DNA of 39,395 nt from Sulfurihydrogenibium sp. (GTDB lineage: Bacteria; Aquificota; Aquificia; Aquificales; Hydrogenothermaceae): assembly GCF_028276765.1 (NCBI RefSeq), contig NZ_JAPYVU010000011.1, positions 1-39,395 on the forward strand, written 5' to 3'. Of the stretch, positions 26,016 through 34,482 are shown one piece after another. Under the pieces are notes generated by a model that had not been told where the DNA came from, ran no database searches, and saw only the letters and a list, made by a program, of their open reading frames with translations. Position 1 is the stretch's first letter; each line of letters opens with the position of its first letter. The translations under genes and the position numbers were made by a program.

Positions 26016-26867
26016 TTGAAATATTTAATCTTGGGTAAAAATGGACAGCTTGGAAAAGAGTTTTTAAAGACTTTAGAGAATCAAAAAAAAGATGTTGTTG
26101 GATTGTCAAGATTAGAGTGTGATATAACAAATTTTGATATATTAAACCGAGTTTTGTCAGAGTATAAACCAACTGTAGTAATAAACTGTGCAGCGTATAA
26201 TTTAGTTGATAATGCTGAAAAACAATACTGGGAAGCAGTGAAAGTAAATAGCATTGCACTAAAGAATTTAGCTTATTTATCTAACGTTTACAAATTTAAA
26301 TTAATTCATTATTCAACAGACTATGTTTTTGACGGAAAAAAAGAGAATGGTCTTTATACAGAAGATGATGTACCAAACCCTTTAAATGAATATGGGAAAA
26401 GTAAACTTATGGGTGAAATTTTTCTAAAAGAAGAGACAGAAAATTATTTGCTTTTTAGAGTAAGCTGGGTTTATGGAGAAGGAAAGCAAAACTTTATCTA
26501 TAAGCTTTTAACATGGGTAAAAAGTAATGAATACCTGAAAGTAGCTTATAATGAAGTTTCAGTTCCAACGTCCACAAGAACCATAGTAGACATCACACTA
26601 AAAGCATTGGATAATGACTTAAAAGGAATGTTTCATCTTACAAATTCAGGCTATGCTTCAAGATATGAATGGGCTAAGGAAATTTTTAGAATTAAAAAAG
26701 TAGATAAATTCATCCTGCCAGTTTCAAAAGAAATTTTTAATCTTCCGGCGAAAAGACCTGATTTTTCAGCTATGAGCAATAGAAAAATCTCACAAATTTT
26801 AAATATAGAAATACCTTACTGGAATGAAGAGTTAAACGAATTTTTAAAAAATGTTTACGAAATTTAA
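26016..26867 (+). CDS. rfbD: dTDP-4-dehydrorhamnose reductase
   Basis: A 283-aa short-chain dehydrogenase/reductase making dTDP-L-rhamnose for surface polysaccharide. The NADP-binding motif is LGKNGQLG near the N-terminus. D in LECDITN, the NCAAYNLVDNAE block and the catalytic STDYVFDGKK plus Y-x3-K in NEYGKSKLMGE are typical, as is the C-terminal RPDFSAMSNRKI. The start codon is TTG at 26016, chosen because GGGGG lies ten bases upstream and the Rossmann strand begins immediately. No other rml genes are adjacent. Confidence 0.85.
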   Translation: MKYLILGKNGQLGKEFLKTLENQKKDVVGLSRLECDITNFDILNRVLSEYKPTVVINCAAYNLVDNAEKQYWEAVKVNSIALKNLAYLSNVYKFKLIHYSTDYVFDGKKENGLYTEDDVPNPLNEYGKSKLMGEIFLKEETENYLLFRVSWVYGEGKQNFIYKLLTWVKSNEYLKVAYNEVSVPTSTRTIVDITLKALDNDLKGMFHLTNSGYASRYEWAKEIFRIKKVDKFILPVSKEIFNLPAKRPDFSAMSNRKISQILNIEIPYWNEELNEFLKNVYEI

Positions 26868-27356
26868 GACTGTTCCAAAATTATTTTCTCAGTTAAAATT
26901 AAATACACAAAATTAAAAATGGAATGTTTGCATGAGAAAAACAAGAATATCTTTTAAACAAATCTATAAACTTACAAAAAGATTTTTTAGAAATTTATAA
27001 TAGCTATACACGTCGGGTGAGAAATTCAATAAAGTAGGAGATTCTTAACCGGCTACAGAATGACGCTATTTGATCTTTTTTGTCATCATGAACGAAGTGA
27101 AGGATCTCATTTTTTTATGTTTTTTGAAAAGAAATAAAAAGAGGAGATTCTTCGCTTCGCTCAGAATGACGGTGTGGATTTTTGGAACAGTCTCTACATC
27201 TGCTGAGGATATTCCAAAATTTTTGTAAACCTATCTTTCCGTGTCATCCTGAGGACTAAGGCTGAAGGATCTCTTTTTTGATTTTCGACTTGAAAAGAAA
27301 AATAGGAGATTCTTCGTCGAATGCAGAATGACGATGTGGATTTTTGGAACAGTTTC
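26868..27356. repeat. Mosaic of family A and B repeats
   Basis: A family B left end GACTGTTCCAAAATTATTTT starts at the rfbD stop. At 27010 a full family A left end (ACGTCGGGTGAGAAATTCA) begins. The core GAATGACGC and GTCATCATGAACG...GGATCTC follow, then GAGATTCTTCGC...AGAATGACGG with a B right end TTTTTGGAACAGTC near 27193. A second, nearly complete B element runs from about 27215 (ATATTCCAAAATTTTTG) to about 27354 (TTTTTGGAACAGTT). A 22-codon open piece at 26933-27001 (MRKTRISFKQIYKLTKRFF) is unrecognised. No gene is supported. Confidence 0.65.
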
Positions 27357-27975
27357 GACTTGACAGATAGAAAATTTTTTTGTATATTTATAATAGCTTT
27401 TTAATTTTATAACTGAACCTTGGCAATTGAATATGTAACCCACACAAGCTTATTTTAAGTGAAACGTGAGATGTGAGACGTTAAATATTGGTTTATCAAT
27501 AATTTAGTGATTTTTATTTGATTGTTTAAATGCTTAGTGAGATGACTTAGCAGTCAGTAAAGCTAAGGTATTGGTAATGTGATTTTATTTTTTGATGTTT
27601 GATTTAAGCTTGTGTAGTGATGGTTTGAAAGGGATTTTTTGAAGAGTAGTTGTAAGTGTTTGTTGAAATAAACTTTTTAATTTTGAAATTTGTAGTGTTT
27701 AATTTTTTGAAAATTTGCAGTTTTTTATTTTAAAATTTTTTAAGATCGGGAAGTTAAGGAGTGGTATTTGCAGCGGGCTTCTGAGTTTGTGGTTTTCAGC
27801 GGTTGGCTTGTGATGGGATGTTAAAGGATAAAATATAATAATATATTTTCTGTATATCGAGGTTTGCTGCAAAAAACTTCAACTTGCAGGTTTTTTAAAA
27901 ATTTGGTATAATGATTATCAGAATATTGATAGAGTAAGCTGAAAGCGATTTTATTTTTGAGTTAAAAGTTAACGG
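27357..27975 (+). promoter_or_regulatory. CRISPR leader with promoter
   Basis: About 620 bp of non-coding sequence with a T/G-rich plus strand precedes the first repeat. A good promoter is present: TTGCAG (27884-27889), 17-bp spacer, TATAAT (27907-27912), placing the RNA start around 27919, 57 bp before the first repeat. The leader tail TTATTTTTGAGTTAAAAGTT (27951-27970) recurs beside the solo repeat at 20923. An 11-bp perfect inverted repeat ACACAAGCTTA occurs at 27442-27452 and 27605-27615. No cas gene is present here. Confidence 0.65.
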
Positions 27976-29185
27976 GTTCCATCTGAACCGTGTGGGTTAT
28001 AAAGTTTAAAGTGATATATTTTATTATCTTTAAAAACATCGTTCCATCTGAACCGTGTGGGTTATAAAGATTCAATAATCTCAATAATCTCAATAATCTC
28101 TTTCATGTTCCATCTGAACCGTGTGGGTTATAAAGTTGTATCATTAAATACTATGTAGTTCTCTGTAATTAGTTCCATCTGAACCGTGTGGGTTATAAAG
28201 TCACATATGACAGGTAGGTGGTGTTATACAACACCGTTCCATCTGAACCGTGTGGGTTATAAAGTGCCACCAATCAGTAGCCATACTCCGCTGTCTGCGA
28301 CGGTTCCATCTGAACCGTGTGGGTTATAAAGCTTCTAAAGTTTGAAAAGTTGGAAAACAGGAACAATGTTCCATCTGAACCGTGTGGGTTATAAAGTAAT
28401 AAAGATTCTACCGAAATAAAAAGACCTACAAATCGTTCCATCTGAACCGTGTGGGTTATAAAGAGTCAACTTCAAATACTTCCCAGAAAAGCTTTCTTAA
28501 GTTCCATCTGAACCGTGTGGGTTATAAAGCTAAAAACCCCTGTTTATAAAAATAATTGTTAGACAAGTTCCATCTGAACCGTGTGGGTTATAAAGAATTA
28601 TACATCACCTACTCCTCAAGACAGAGACCCTGTTCCATCTGAACCGTGTGGGTTATAAAGTTTTTATACGAATGTCAAGTTCAAGATGCATATTTTGTTC
28701 CATCTGAACCGTGTGGGTTATAAAGCCTGAAGATATAATAGCAACTCTTAAATATATCCCCGTTCCATCTGAACCGTGTGGGTTATAAAGTCTGATAAAC
28801 AGATAGAGTTTGCAAAGAACTTAGCGTTCCATCTGAACCGTGTGGGTTATAAAGCTTTTGATATAGACGTAGCCTTTGAGAGTTCTTCTACGTTCCATCT
28901 GAACCGTGTGGGTTATAAAGATGTACCAGGGAGTTGCATAATTATTATTTTCGTCAGTTCCATCTGAACCGTGTGGGTTATAAAGTCTGGAAATACGAAT
29001 TTTCTCAACATTACACGTTACCGTTCCATCTGAACCGTGTGGGTTAGAAAGGATTTTGTTAGTGTATCAGCAAATAAATGGGATATGTGTTACATCTGAA
29101 CCGTGTGGGTTATAAAGGAAGAACTATTTGACAAGCCAAAATATATGCCATCTGTCGTTCCATCTGAACCGTGTGGTGGATTAAG
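27976..29185 (+). CRISPR. CRISPR array, 19 repeats and 18 spacers
   Basis: The 29-nt repeat begins GTTCCATCTG, has AACC and GGTT as a short possible stem around GTGTG, and ends ATAAAG. Repeats start at 27976, 28041, 28107, 28172, 28236, 28303, 28368, 28435, 28501, 28567, 28632, 28697, 28762, 28826, 28892, 28957, 29023, 29089 and 29157. Spacers are 35-39 nt. Repeats 1-16 are identical; repeat 17 has one change (GGTTAGAAAG), repeat 18 has GTTACATC, and repeat 19 diverges after GTGTGG. Decay at the right end and the promoter at the left put the leader at the left. The core ACCGTGTGG resembles repeats I recall from Aquifex-type thermophiles. Subtype cannot be assigned without cas genes. Confidence 0.98.
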
Positions 29186-29335
29186 ATACTATCTTAAAAT
29201 CACGACAGCTTTAAGACTGTCTCAGAGTTCTTCTAAGCTTACCTTTTTGTGTCGTTCATTATGCAAGCAGTATCTAAAAAGTAATTGATTAATTGAACGG
29301 ATTGAAAATTTTTTAAACTACTATTGTAAAACTTC

Positions 29336-30310
29336 TTATCTATTACTTTTCACTCTCTTTAACAAAATAGCCAGCTTTACAGCTTCTATTGTAGATGATG
29401 GGTCTGCTATGTTTTTACCTGCAATATCATAACCTGTTCCATGGTCAGGAGATGTTCTTATAAAAGGAAGTCCAAGAGTTATATTTACAGCTTTTCTAAA
29501 GCAAAGAAGTTTTAAAGGAATCAATCCTTGGTCGTGATACATTGCAACATAAATATCAAAATCTTTATATCTATTAAATGCAGTATCGGGAGATAACGGG
29601 TCTGTTATATCAATACCATCTTCTCTTAATGTTTTTACAGCCGGAAGAATTATATTTAACTCTTCATTGCCTATATTTCCATTGTCAGACGCATGGGGAT
29701 TTAGTCCAAGAATTGCAATTTTTGGCTTAGAAATGCCAAACTTTTCTTTAAACTCTCTGTTGATAAGTCTTACTTTTGAAATTATCTTTTCCTTAGTAAT
29801 CTGACTTGGAACATCTTTTAGTGGAATATGGGTTGTAATGAGGGCTACTTTTAACTTTTTACACATTAAGACCATTGCATACTCTTTAGCACCGCTAACT
29901 TCTGCTAAATAATCTGTGTGTCCTGCATAAGGAAAACCACTTTCCATAATCCACTGCTTGGAAATAGGAAGAGTAATCAAAGCATCTGCTTTCTTTTCTA
30001 AAACATCTTTAACTGCATTTTCAAGATAAACAACAGAGGCTTTTCCGGTTTCTTTAGAAGGACTTCCAAACTCAACATCTAAATCATAAAGATTTATAAG
30101 ATATATTCCGGATTTTACAACGTCGTTTATAGATTTTATCGCTTTTATGTTTAAATCTACGCCTGTTAGTTTTTTTGCCTTTTCTAAAGCTTTTTTTGAG
30201 CCATAGATGATGTATGAAATGTTTCTTTTTGGAAGTTTATCTAAAGCTTTAAGAAGAATTTCTGAATTTATTCCTGATGGGTCGCCAAGAGAGATGGCAA
30301 GTTTTACCAA
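29336..30310 (-). CDS. pdxA: 4-hydroxythreonine-4-phosphate dehydrogenase
   Basis: A 324-aa NAD-dependent enzyme of the DXP-dependent vitamin B6 pathway. Visible are [19 protein letters not shown] at the N-terminus, the metal-binding histidines in GHTDYLAEV and [19 protein letters not shown], and the C-terminal [16 protein letters not shown]. Full length (E. coli 329). It is the last gene of the leftward operon, overlapping dsrH by seven bases. Linkage to sulfur-relay genes is unusual, since PLP is the cofactor of the cysteine desulfurases that supply such relays; that functional link is inference. Confidence 0.93.
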   Translation of the reverse strand: MVKLAISLGDPSGINSEILLKALDKLPKRNISYIIYGSKKALEKAKKLTGVDLNIKAIKSINDVVKSGIYLINLYDLDVEFGSPSKETGKASVVYLENAVKDVLEKKADALITLPISKQWIMESGFPYAGHTDYLAEVSGAKEYAMVLMCKKLKVALITTHIPLKDVPSQITKEKIISKVRLINREFKEKFGISKPKIAILGLNPHASDNGNIGNEELNIILPAVKTLREDGIDITDPLSPDTAFNRYKDFDIYVAMYHDQGLIPLKLLCFRKAVNITLGLPFIRTSPDHGTGYDIAGKNIADPSSTIEAVKLAILLKRVKSNR

Positions 30311-30546
30311 ACAACCACCTTATTTGATTTTTCTATGAGATTTAATATCTCTTCATAATCAAGAAGTTTACTTTCTTGAATCTTAATTCCTCTTGCTATC
30401 ACATCTTCTTTGCAAGCATACCAATTATCAATAGAAGGTTGTCTAAGAACGCCATCTTGGATTAAGATTAAAACATCATTGTCTCCGATAATATCTAAGA
30501 TTGGAAAATCTGCAGGTTTTTTTATCAAGAATACTGTATCTACCAT
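30304..30546 (-). CDS. DsrH/TusB-like sulfur relay protein
   Basis: An 80-aa small protein of the DsrH/TusB family, expected to form a DsrEFH-type complex that transfers sulfane sulfur. The pattern [10 protein letters not shown], the strand [10 protein letters not shown] and the C-terminal [10 protein letters not shown] ending VVVW follow the family. Cys45 lies where many homologues have 'ALKEDxxARG', so it may not be the catalytic cysteine. It overlaps dsrF and pdxA by seven bases each. Sequence divergence is high, so the call leans partly on operon context. Confidence 0.72.
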   Translation of the reverse strand: MVDTVFLIKKPADFPILDIIGDNDVLILIQDGVLRQPSIDNWYACKEDVIARGIKIQESKLLDYEEILNLIEKSNKVVVW

Positions 30547-30893
30547 GTTAGCACTACCTCTGCAGATTTAAGGATTTGACAAATCTCATCTTTTGTTTTT
30601 ATCTGTATTTCTACAGGAAATTCTTTTAGCTTTATGATTCCTCTTTCGCTTAAAGACTCTTTTTCAGCTATGATGGTTGCATTTAGCATGCCAAGGGCTT
30701 CTATAGATTTATCAGAAGAAGGAATGCCAATCATTTCCGGCTTCCAATCTGTTAGAGCAAACACGCCATCTTTTATGAAGATTACGTAAACTTTATGGTC
30801 CATAGCCATTCCGACGGCTTGCCTTAAAGCTTCAAAAGTTTTCCAGCTAAACGGATTTGATTTTATCAAGCTTACAGCTTTTTTCTTTGCCAT
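30540..30893 (-). CDS. DsrF/TusC-like sulfur relay protein
   Basis: A 117-aa protein of the DsrE/DsrF superfamily fold. SNPFSWKTFEALRQAVGMAM is the classical DsrF/TusC helix after the first strand, and VYVIFIKDGVFAL is the second strand. It contains only one cysteine, in DEICQIL, not at the DsrE active position, consistent with DsrF being structural. It stands between the DsrE-like and DsrH-like genes, in the order E-F-H seen in sulfur oxidisers. Confidence 0.75.
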   Translation of the reverse strand: MAKKKAVSLIKSNPFSWKTFEALRQAVGMAMDHKVYVIFIKDGVFALTDWKPEMIGIPSSDKSIEALGMLNATIIAEKESLSERGIIKLKEFPVEIQIKTKDEICQILKSAEVVLTW

Positions 30894-30902
30894 TTTTACA
30901 TC

Positions 30903-31205
30903 CTAAGATAAGCTTATGACTTTTTCACTTTCAGAAATGAGCTTAGAAAGTCCATACATGCTACTACTTTCAGCCCATGGTTGTGGTTCAATCTTTCTTT
31001 GGTTAGCATTATGGGCACAGTAGTATATTTTTGCTCCCTCTTCTGCTAACTTTTTAACATCATCGTGAAGTAAGCAGTAGGTTCCATTTGCCATAAAAAA
31101 TATGTTCACTTTATCGTTTCTTTTCAATCCAGCTCTTGCAAATTTTACTAAGGTGTTAAAATCTGCGGAGTAAGGATTGCTTGCCATTATTAAAAGTAAT
31201 TTCAT
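30903..31205 (-). CDS. DsrE/TusD-like sulfurtransferase subunit
   Basis: A 100-aa DsrE-fold protein: KLLLIMASNPYSADFNTLVKFA is the conserved start, KVNIFFMANGTYCLL the second strand, and KIYYCAHNANQRK carries Cys63 at the position expected for the persulfide-carrying cysteine of DsrE/TusD. Cys44 is additional. It starts within the tusA stop region (four-base overlap). It likely accepts sulfur from the TusA-like protein encoded immediately upstream, inferred from known TusA-TusBCD and TusA-DsrEFH partnerships. Confidence 0.78.
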   Translation of the reverse strand: MKLLLIMASNPYSADFNTLVKFARAGLKRNDKVNIFFMANGTYCLLHDDVKKLAEEGAKIYYCAHNANQRKIEPQPWAESSSMYGLSKLISESEKVISLS

Positions 31206-31435
31206 TTTACCTTTCTCACCAATACTTCCCAGAGGTTTTCACCGATTTGATTTACAGCTAAAACTTCTTGACCTTCCATTTCCATGCTTTTTGGCACATT
31301 TTCAACCGATGGCTTGTAATCTAAAATAACTCTTAAAACTTGACCTTTATCCATCTGTTCGATGATAAGTTTACTTTTTACGAAGGTGAACGGGCAAACC
31401 TCGCCTTTTAAGTCAAGTTCTCTATCTATCTGCAT
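31202..31435 (-). CDS. tusA: TusA/SirA-family sulfur carrier
   Basis: A 77-aa sulfur carrier. The active cysteine is Cys14 in LDLKGEVCPFTFVKSK. The family motif is CPxP; here the second proline is replaced (CPFT), as in some variants. The rest (KGQVLRVILDYKPSVENVPK) matches the SirA-like fold. It lies nine bases after moeB and overlaps the next gene by four bases. The likely job is to hand persulfide sulfur to the DsrEFH-like proteins, in biosynthesis or in cytoplasmic sulfur oxidation. Confidence 0.85.
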   Translation of the reverse strand: MQIDRELDLKGEVCPFTFVKSKLIIEQMDKGQVLRVILDYKPSVENVPKSMEMEGQEVLAVNQIGENLWEVLVRKVK

Positions 31436-31444
31436 ATCTCACCT

Positions 31445-32263
31445 CTAAAAATGAACTTCACAAGCTTGGTCGTATTCTATAAGCTCTTTTATTGTTGGGT
31501 TTTCTCCACATAAATTACACTTTTTATCTTTTCTTAATTTTACTGTTCTAAACTCTGTCGTTAAAGCATCAAATACTAATAGCTTACCAACCAAAGGCTC
31601 ACCAATTCCAAGAATAAGCTTTAATGCTTCATTTGCTTGAAGAGTTCCCATGATTCCACCTACTACACCAAGCAAGCCAGCCTCTTGACAGCTTGGTACT
31701 AAACCTGGTGGTGGTGGCTCAGGAAATAGACATCTATAACATGGTGAAGTTTCTTTATTTCTGTAGTCAAAGGTTGTAAGCTGACCTTCAAATCTAAGTA
31801 TTGCAGCAGATACCAAAGGTTTTCCAAGCATATAACATGCGTCATTAACTAAAAATCTTGTTGGAAAGTTATCTGAACCATCTAAAACAATATCATAATC
31901 TTTTATAATATCTAAAACATTTGATTTATCAATCTTTTGATTGTAAGGAATTACTTTTACGTCAGGATTTAATGCCTCTATTGTCATCTTTGCAGATTCT
32001 ACCTTAGGAATACCGACTCTTGAAGTGTTGTGTAATATCTGTCTTTGCAGGTTAGAAAAATCTACAACATCAAAATCAACTATTCCAATTGTTCCAACGC
32101 CCGCAGCTGCCAAATAGTATAAAGATGGAGAACCAAGTCCACCGGCACCTATAACAAGCACCTTAGCATCTAAAAGCTTCTTTTGACCTACACCACCAAC
32201 TTCCGGAAGTATTATATGCCTACTATATCTCTTGATCTGTTCTTCCGTAAATTGAAAAGACAT
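31445..32263 (-). CDS. moeB: MoeB/ThiF-type adenylyltransferase (E1-like)
   Basis: A 272-aa E1-like enzyme that adenylates the C-terminal glycine of a ubiquitin-fold sulfur carrier (MoaD or ThiS). The ATP-binding GAGGLGSPSLYYLAAAG, DFDVVDFSNLQRQILH, the DGSDNFPTRFLVND loop and two zinc CxxC pairs (CYRCLF and CNLCGE) are all present. The C-terminal rhodanese domain of MOCS3-type proteins is absent; length equals bacterial MoeB plus a short tail. It heads the sulfur-relay operon. The presence of a single general E1 next to tusA suggests it serves more than one carrier, which is inference. Confidence 0.88.
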   Translation of the reverse strand: MSFQFTEEQIKRYSRHIILPEVGGVGQKKLLDAKVLVIGAGGLGSPSLYYLAAAGVGTIGIVDFDVVDFSNLQRQILHNTSRVGIPKVESAKMTIEALNPDVKVIPYNQKIDKSNVLDIIKDYDIVLDGSDNFPTRFLVNDACYMLGKPLVSAAILRFEGQLTTFDYRNKETSPCYRCLFPEPPPPGLVPSCQEAGLLGVVGGIMGTLQANEALKLILGIGEPLVGKLLVFDALTTEFRTVKLRKDKKCNLCGENPTIKELIEYDQACEVHF

Positions 32264-32296
32264 TTAAGCCTCACCTCTCTAAATTACAATTAAATA

Positions 32297-32318
32297 ATTA
32301 TACCACTTTTGATATAAT
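32297..32318. promoter_or_regulatory. Divergent promoters, sulfur-relay operon and DUF4388-like gene
   Basis: On the minus strand a TATAAT (32302-32297) precedes moeB, which has a GAGGTGAGG-type RBS. On the plus strand another TATAAT (32313-32318) precedes the gene at 32350, which has TTGGAG as RBS. The -35 regions would overlap, so the two directions may compete. Confidence 0.5.
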
Positions 32319-32349
32319 TTATTATATCCATTTAGATTGGAGTTATAAT

Positions 32350-33126
32350 ATGATTAATAGCGGTGATCTAAAAACGTTTAGTCTCATAGATATATTTCAA
32401 ATCATCAAAGAAGGAGGAAAGAACTGTATTTTAGCTATCGAAAATAACGACAATGTATATGGAATATACTTTAAGGGTGGCGATCCTGTCTATGTAAGAA
32501 AGGTTAAACGAAGCTTTTTCCTTTATATGGATTTAGATTTTGAATCTGTTTTAAAAAGAGATAAAATCTCAAAGCAAGAGATTTTTAAAAACTTTGCAAC
32601 TTTACTACCCATAATCTTAAAATTTAAAGAAGGTAGGTTTTCTATAACATCAGGTTTTATAAAGTATTCTGAAGACATAAAGCCATTAATCAATACAGAA
32701 AAGCTTATCATTCTCCTTTCAAGAAATTTAAGCTTAGAAGAAGTAAACAGAAAAATTACAGACCCTGAACTGATTTTTGAAAAAACAGAAAAAGCTCAAG
32801 AATTGTCAGAATTAGCAGACCTTAGCAGTCAAGAAAGAGAGATATTAACTCTTATAGATGGAAAAAATAAAGTGAGTGATATCATTGCTAAAATTCACTT
32901 CAATAGAATCCTAAAAGATGAAAATATTTTAAATGTAAACGATGAAGATTATGTCAAAAAACTGTATGAAGACAGTGAATTGTTAGTAAAAAGAGCATTA
33001 TATGGATTTTTGGCAAGCGGTATAATAAGAAAATTAAGAAACATTAAAAAATCAGAATCAATAATAGAAAGAATTCTGTCTTACTTAGAATCAAAACCTA
33101 TCAAAGAAAGTTTAAAAGAAATCTAA
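32350..33126 (+). CDS. DUF4388 (PatA-like N-terminal) domain protein
   Basis: A 258-aa soluble protein. The N-terminal about 110 residues match the DUF4388 pattern: SGDLKTFSLIDIFQII, CILAIENNDNVYGIYFKGG, DPVYVRK, KFKEGRFSIT. The C-terminal half is helical with LSSQEREILTLIDGKNKVSDI, which looks like a winged-helix-type repeat often found behind this domain. In other bacteria such proteins go with gliding, type IV pilus or signalling systems, but no such neighbour is present here. It is 15 bases upstream of proA, probably one transcript. Confidence 0.7.
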   Translation: MINSGDLKTFSLIDIFQIIKEGGKNCILAIENNDNVYGIYFKGGDPVYVRKVKRSFFLYMDLDFESVLKRDKISKQEIFKNFATLLPIILKFKEGRFSITSGFIKYSEDIKPLINTEKLIILLSRNLSLEEVNRKITDPELIFEKTEKAQELSELADLSSQEREILTLIDGKNKVSDIIAKIHFNRILKDENILNVNDEDYVKKLYEDSELLVKRALYGFLASGIIRKLRNIKKSESIIERILSYLESKPIKESLKEI

Positions 33127-33141
33127 AAAAGGAGTAGAAAG

Positions 33142-34482
33142 ATGAACAGCAGACAGTATGCAGAAAGCATTGCAAAAAAAGCAAAAAGTACGGTGAGGAA
33201 ATTATCGTCATTAACTACAAAAATAAAAAATGATGCTTTACTAAGGACAGCAGAATTGCTATTAGAAAGAAAAAGTCAAATCATAGAAGAAAATAAAAAA
33301 GATTTAGAACTTGCTGAAAAGAAAGGATATTCAAAAGCTCTGCTTGATAGGCTCGCTTTAGATGATAAAAGAATAAATCAGATGGTTCAGGTTTTAAAAG
33401 ACGTTGCAGCATTGCCAGACCCGGTAGGTGAGATAATCAACATGTGGACAAGACCAAACGGATTAAAAGTTGGTCAAATGAGAGTGCCGCTTGGAGTAAT
33501 CTTGATTATATACGAAGCAAGACCAAACGTTACAATAGAAGCTGCGTCTCTTTGTATGAAATCTTCAAACGCAGTAATTTTAAAAGGTGGAAGTGAAACA
33601 ATCAATTCAAACAGAATATTGGTTGATATAATCAAACAAGCTTGCAGAGAGACTTGCTTTCCGGAGGAAGCAGTCCAGTTTGTAGATACAACAGATAGGG
33701 AAGTTGTAAACCATCTATTGAAGCTTGAAGGATTAATAGATGTGGCAATTCCAAGAGGTGGTGAAAGCTTAATCAGAGCAGTGGCAGAAAATTCAAAAAT
33801 CCCAGTAATCAAACATTATAAAGGTGTTTGTAATCTTTATGTTGATGATGAAGCAGACATGGAAAAGGCTTTAAACATTGCTTACAATGCAAAGGTACAA
33901 AGACCATCTGTATGTAATGCTATAGAAAATCTTGTAGTTCATAGAAAAATTGCAGATAAATTCCTACCGGAGATTGCCTACTACTTCGGAAAAGCAGGCG
34001 TTGAAATGAGATGTGATGAATACAGCTATAATCTGCTTATAAACCATCCAAAAGCAAAAGATACAGAAATAGTTCCGGCAAAAGAAGAAGATTATTACGA
34101 AGAGTTTTTAGACTTGATAATTGCTGTAAAAGTAGTAGATAGCTTAGATGAGGCAATAGACTTTATAGAAAAGTATGGTTCTCACCACTCGGACGCAATA
34201 GTTACAGAAAACTATACAAAAGGAATGAGGTTTATCCAAGAAGTAGACAGTGCAGCTGTTTATATCAATGCATCTACAAGATTTACAGATGGTAATGAGT
34301 TTGGGCTTGGTGCAGAGATGGGAATTTCAACTGACAAAATTCATGCAAGAGGACCAATGGCATTAAAAGAGTTAACTATTCCTAAATTCATAGTGTTTGG
34401 AAATGGCCAGCTTAGAGAAAATGTAGGAATACCAAAAGATGAAAGTGAAATAAAGATAGATACAAACGCATGTAATTTGTAA
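33142..34482 (+). CDS. proA: Gamma-glutamyl phosphate reductase
   Basis: A 446-aa NADPH-dependent enzyme of proline synthesis, reducing glutamyl-5-phosphate to the semialdehyde. The catalytic cysteine is C258 in the block RPSVCNAIENLVVH. Other conserved parts are VPLGVILIIYEARPNVTIEAASLC, LKGGSE, IPRGGESLI, HYKGVCNLYVD and ASTRFTDGNEFGLGAEMGIS. The length is close to the usual 415-430, with a short C-terminal extension. The RBS AAGGAG is well placed. The stop codon overlaps the ATG of the next gene (TAATG), coupling the two. Confidence 0.93.
   Translation: MNSRQYAESIAKKAKSTVRKLSSLTTKIKNDALLRTAELLLERKSQIIEENKKDLELAEKKGYSKALLDRLALDDKRINQMVQVLKDVAALPDPVGEIINMWTRPNGLKVGQMRVPLGVILIIYEARPNVTIEAASLCMKSSNAVILKGGSETINSNRILVDIIKQACRETCFPEEAVQFVDTTDREVVNHLLKLEGLIDVAIPRGGESLIRAVAENSKIPVIKHYKGVCNLYVDDEADMEKALNIAYNAKVQRPSVCNAIENLVVHRKIADKFLPEIAYYFGKAGVEMRCDEYSYNLLINHPKAKDTEIVPAKEEDYYEEFLDLIIAVKVVDSLDEAIDFIEKYGSHHSDAIVTENYTKGMRFIQEVDSAAVYINASTRFTDGNEFGLGAEMGISTDKIHARGPMALKELTIPKFIVFGNGQLRENVGIPKDESEIKIDTNACNL

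Noticed and set aside
27431-27446. Possible inverted CRISPR repeat fragment (TAACCCACAC) upstream of the leader
   Set aside because: Only ten consecutive bases match the repeat's complement; chance cannot be excluded in a 620-bp region.
28776-29288. Open reading frames across the CRISPR array
   Set aside because: They run through repeats and spacers, repeating the same peptide for every repeat; not genes.
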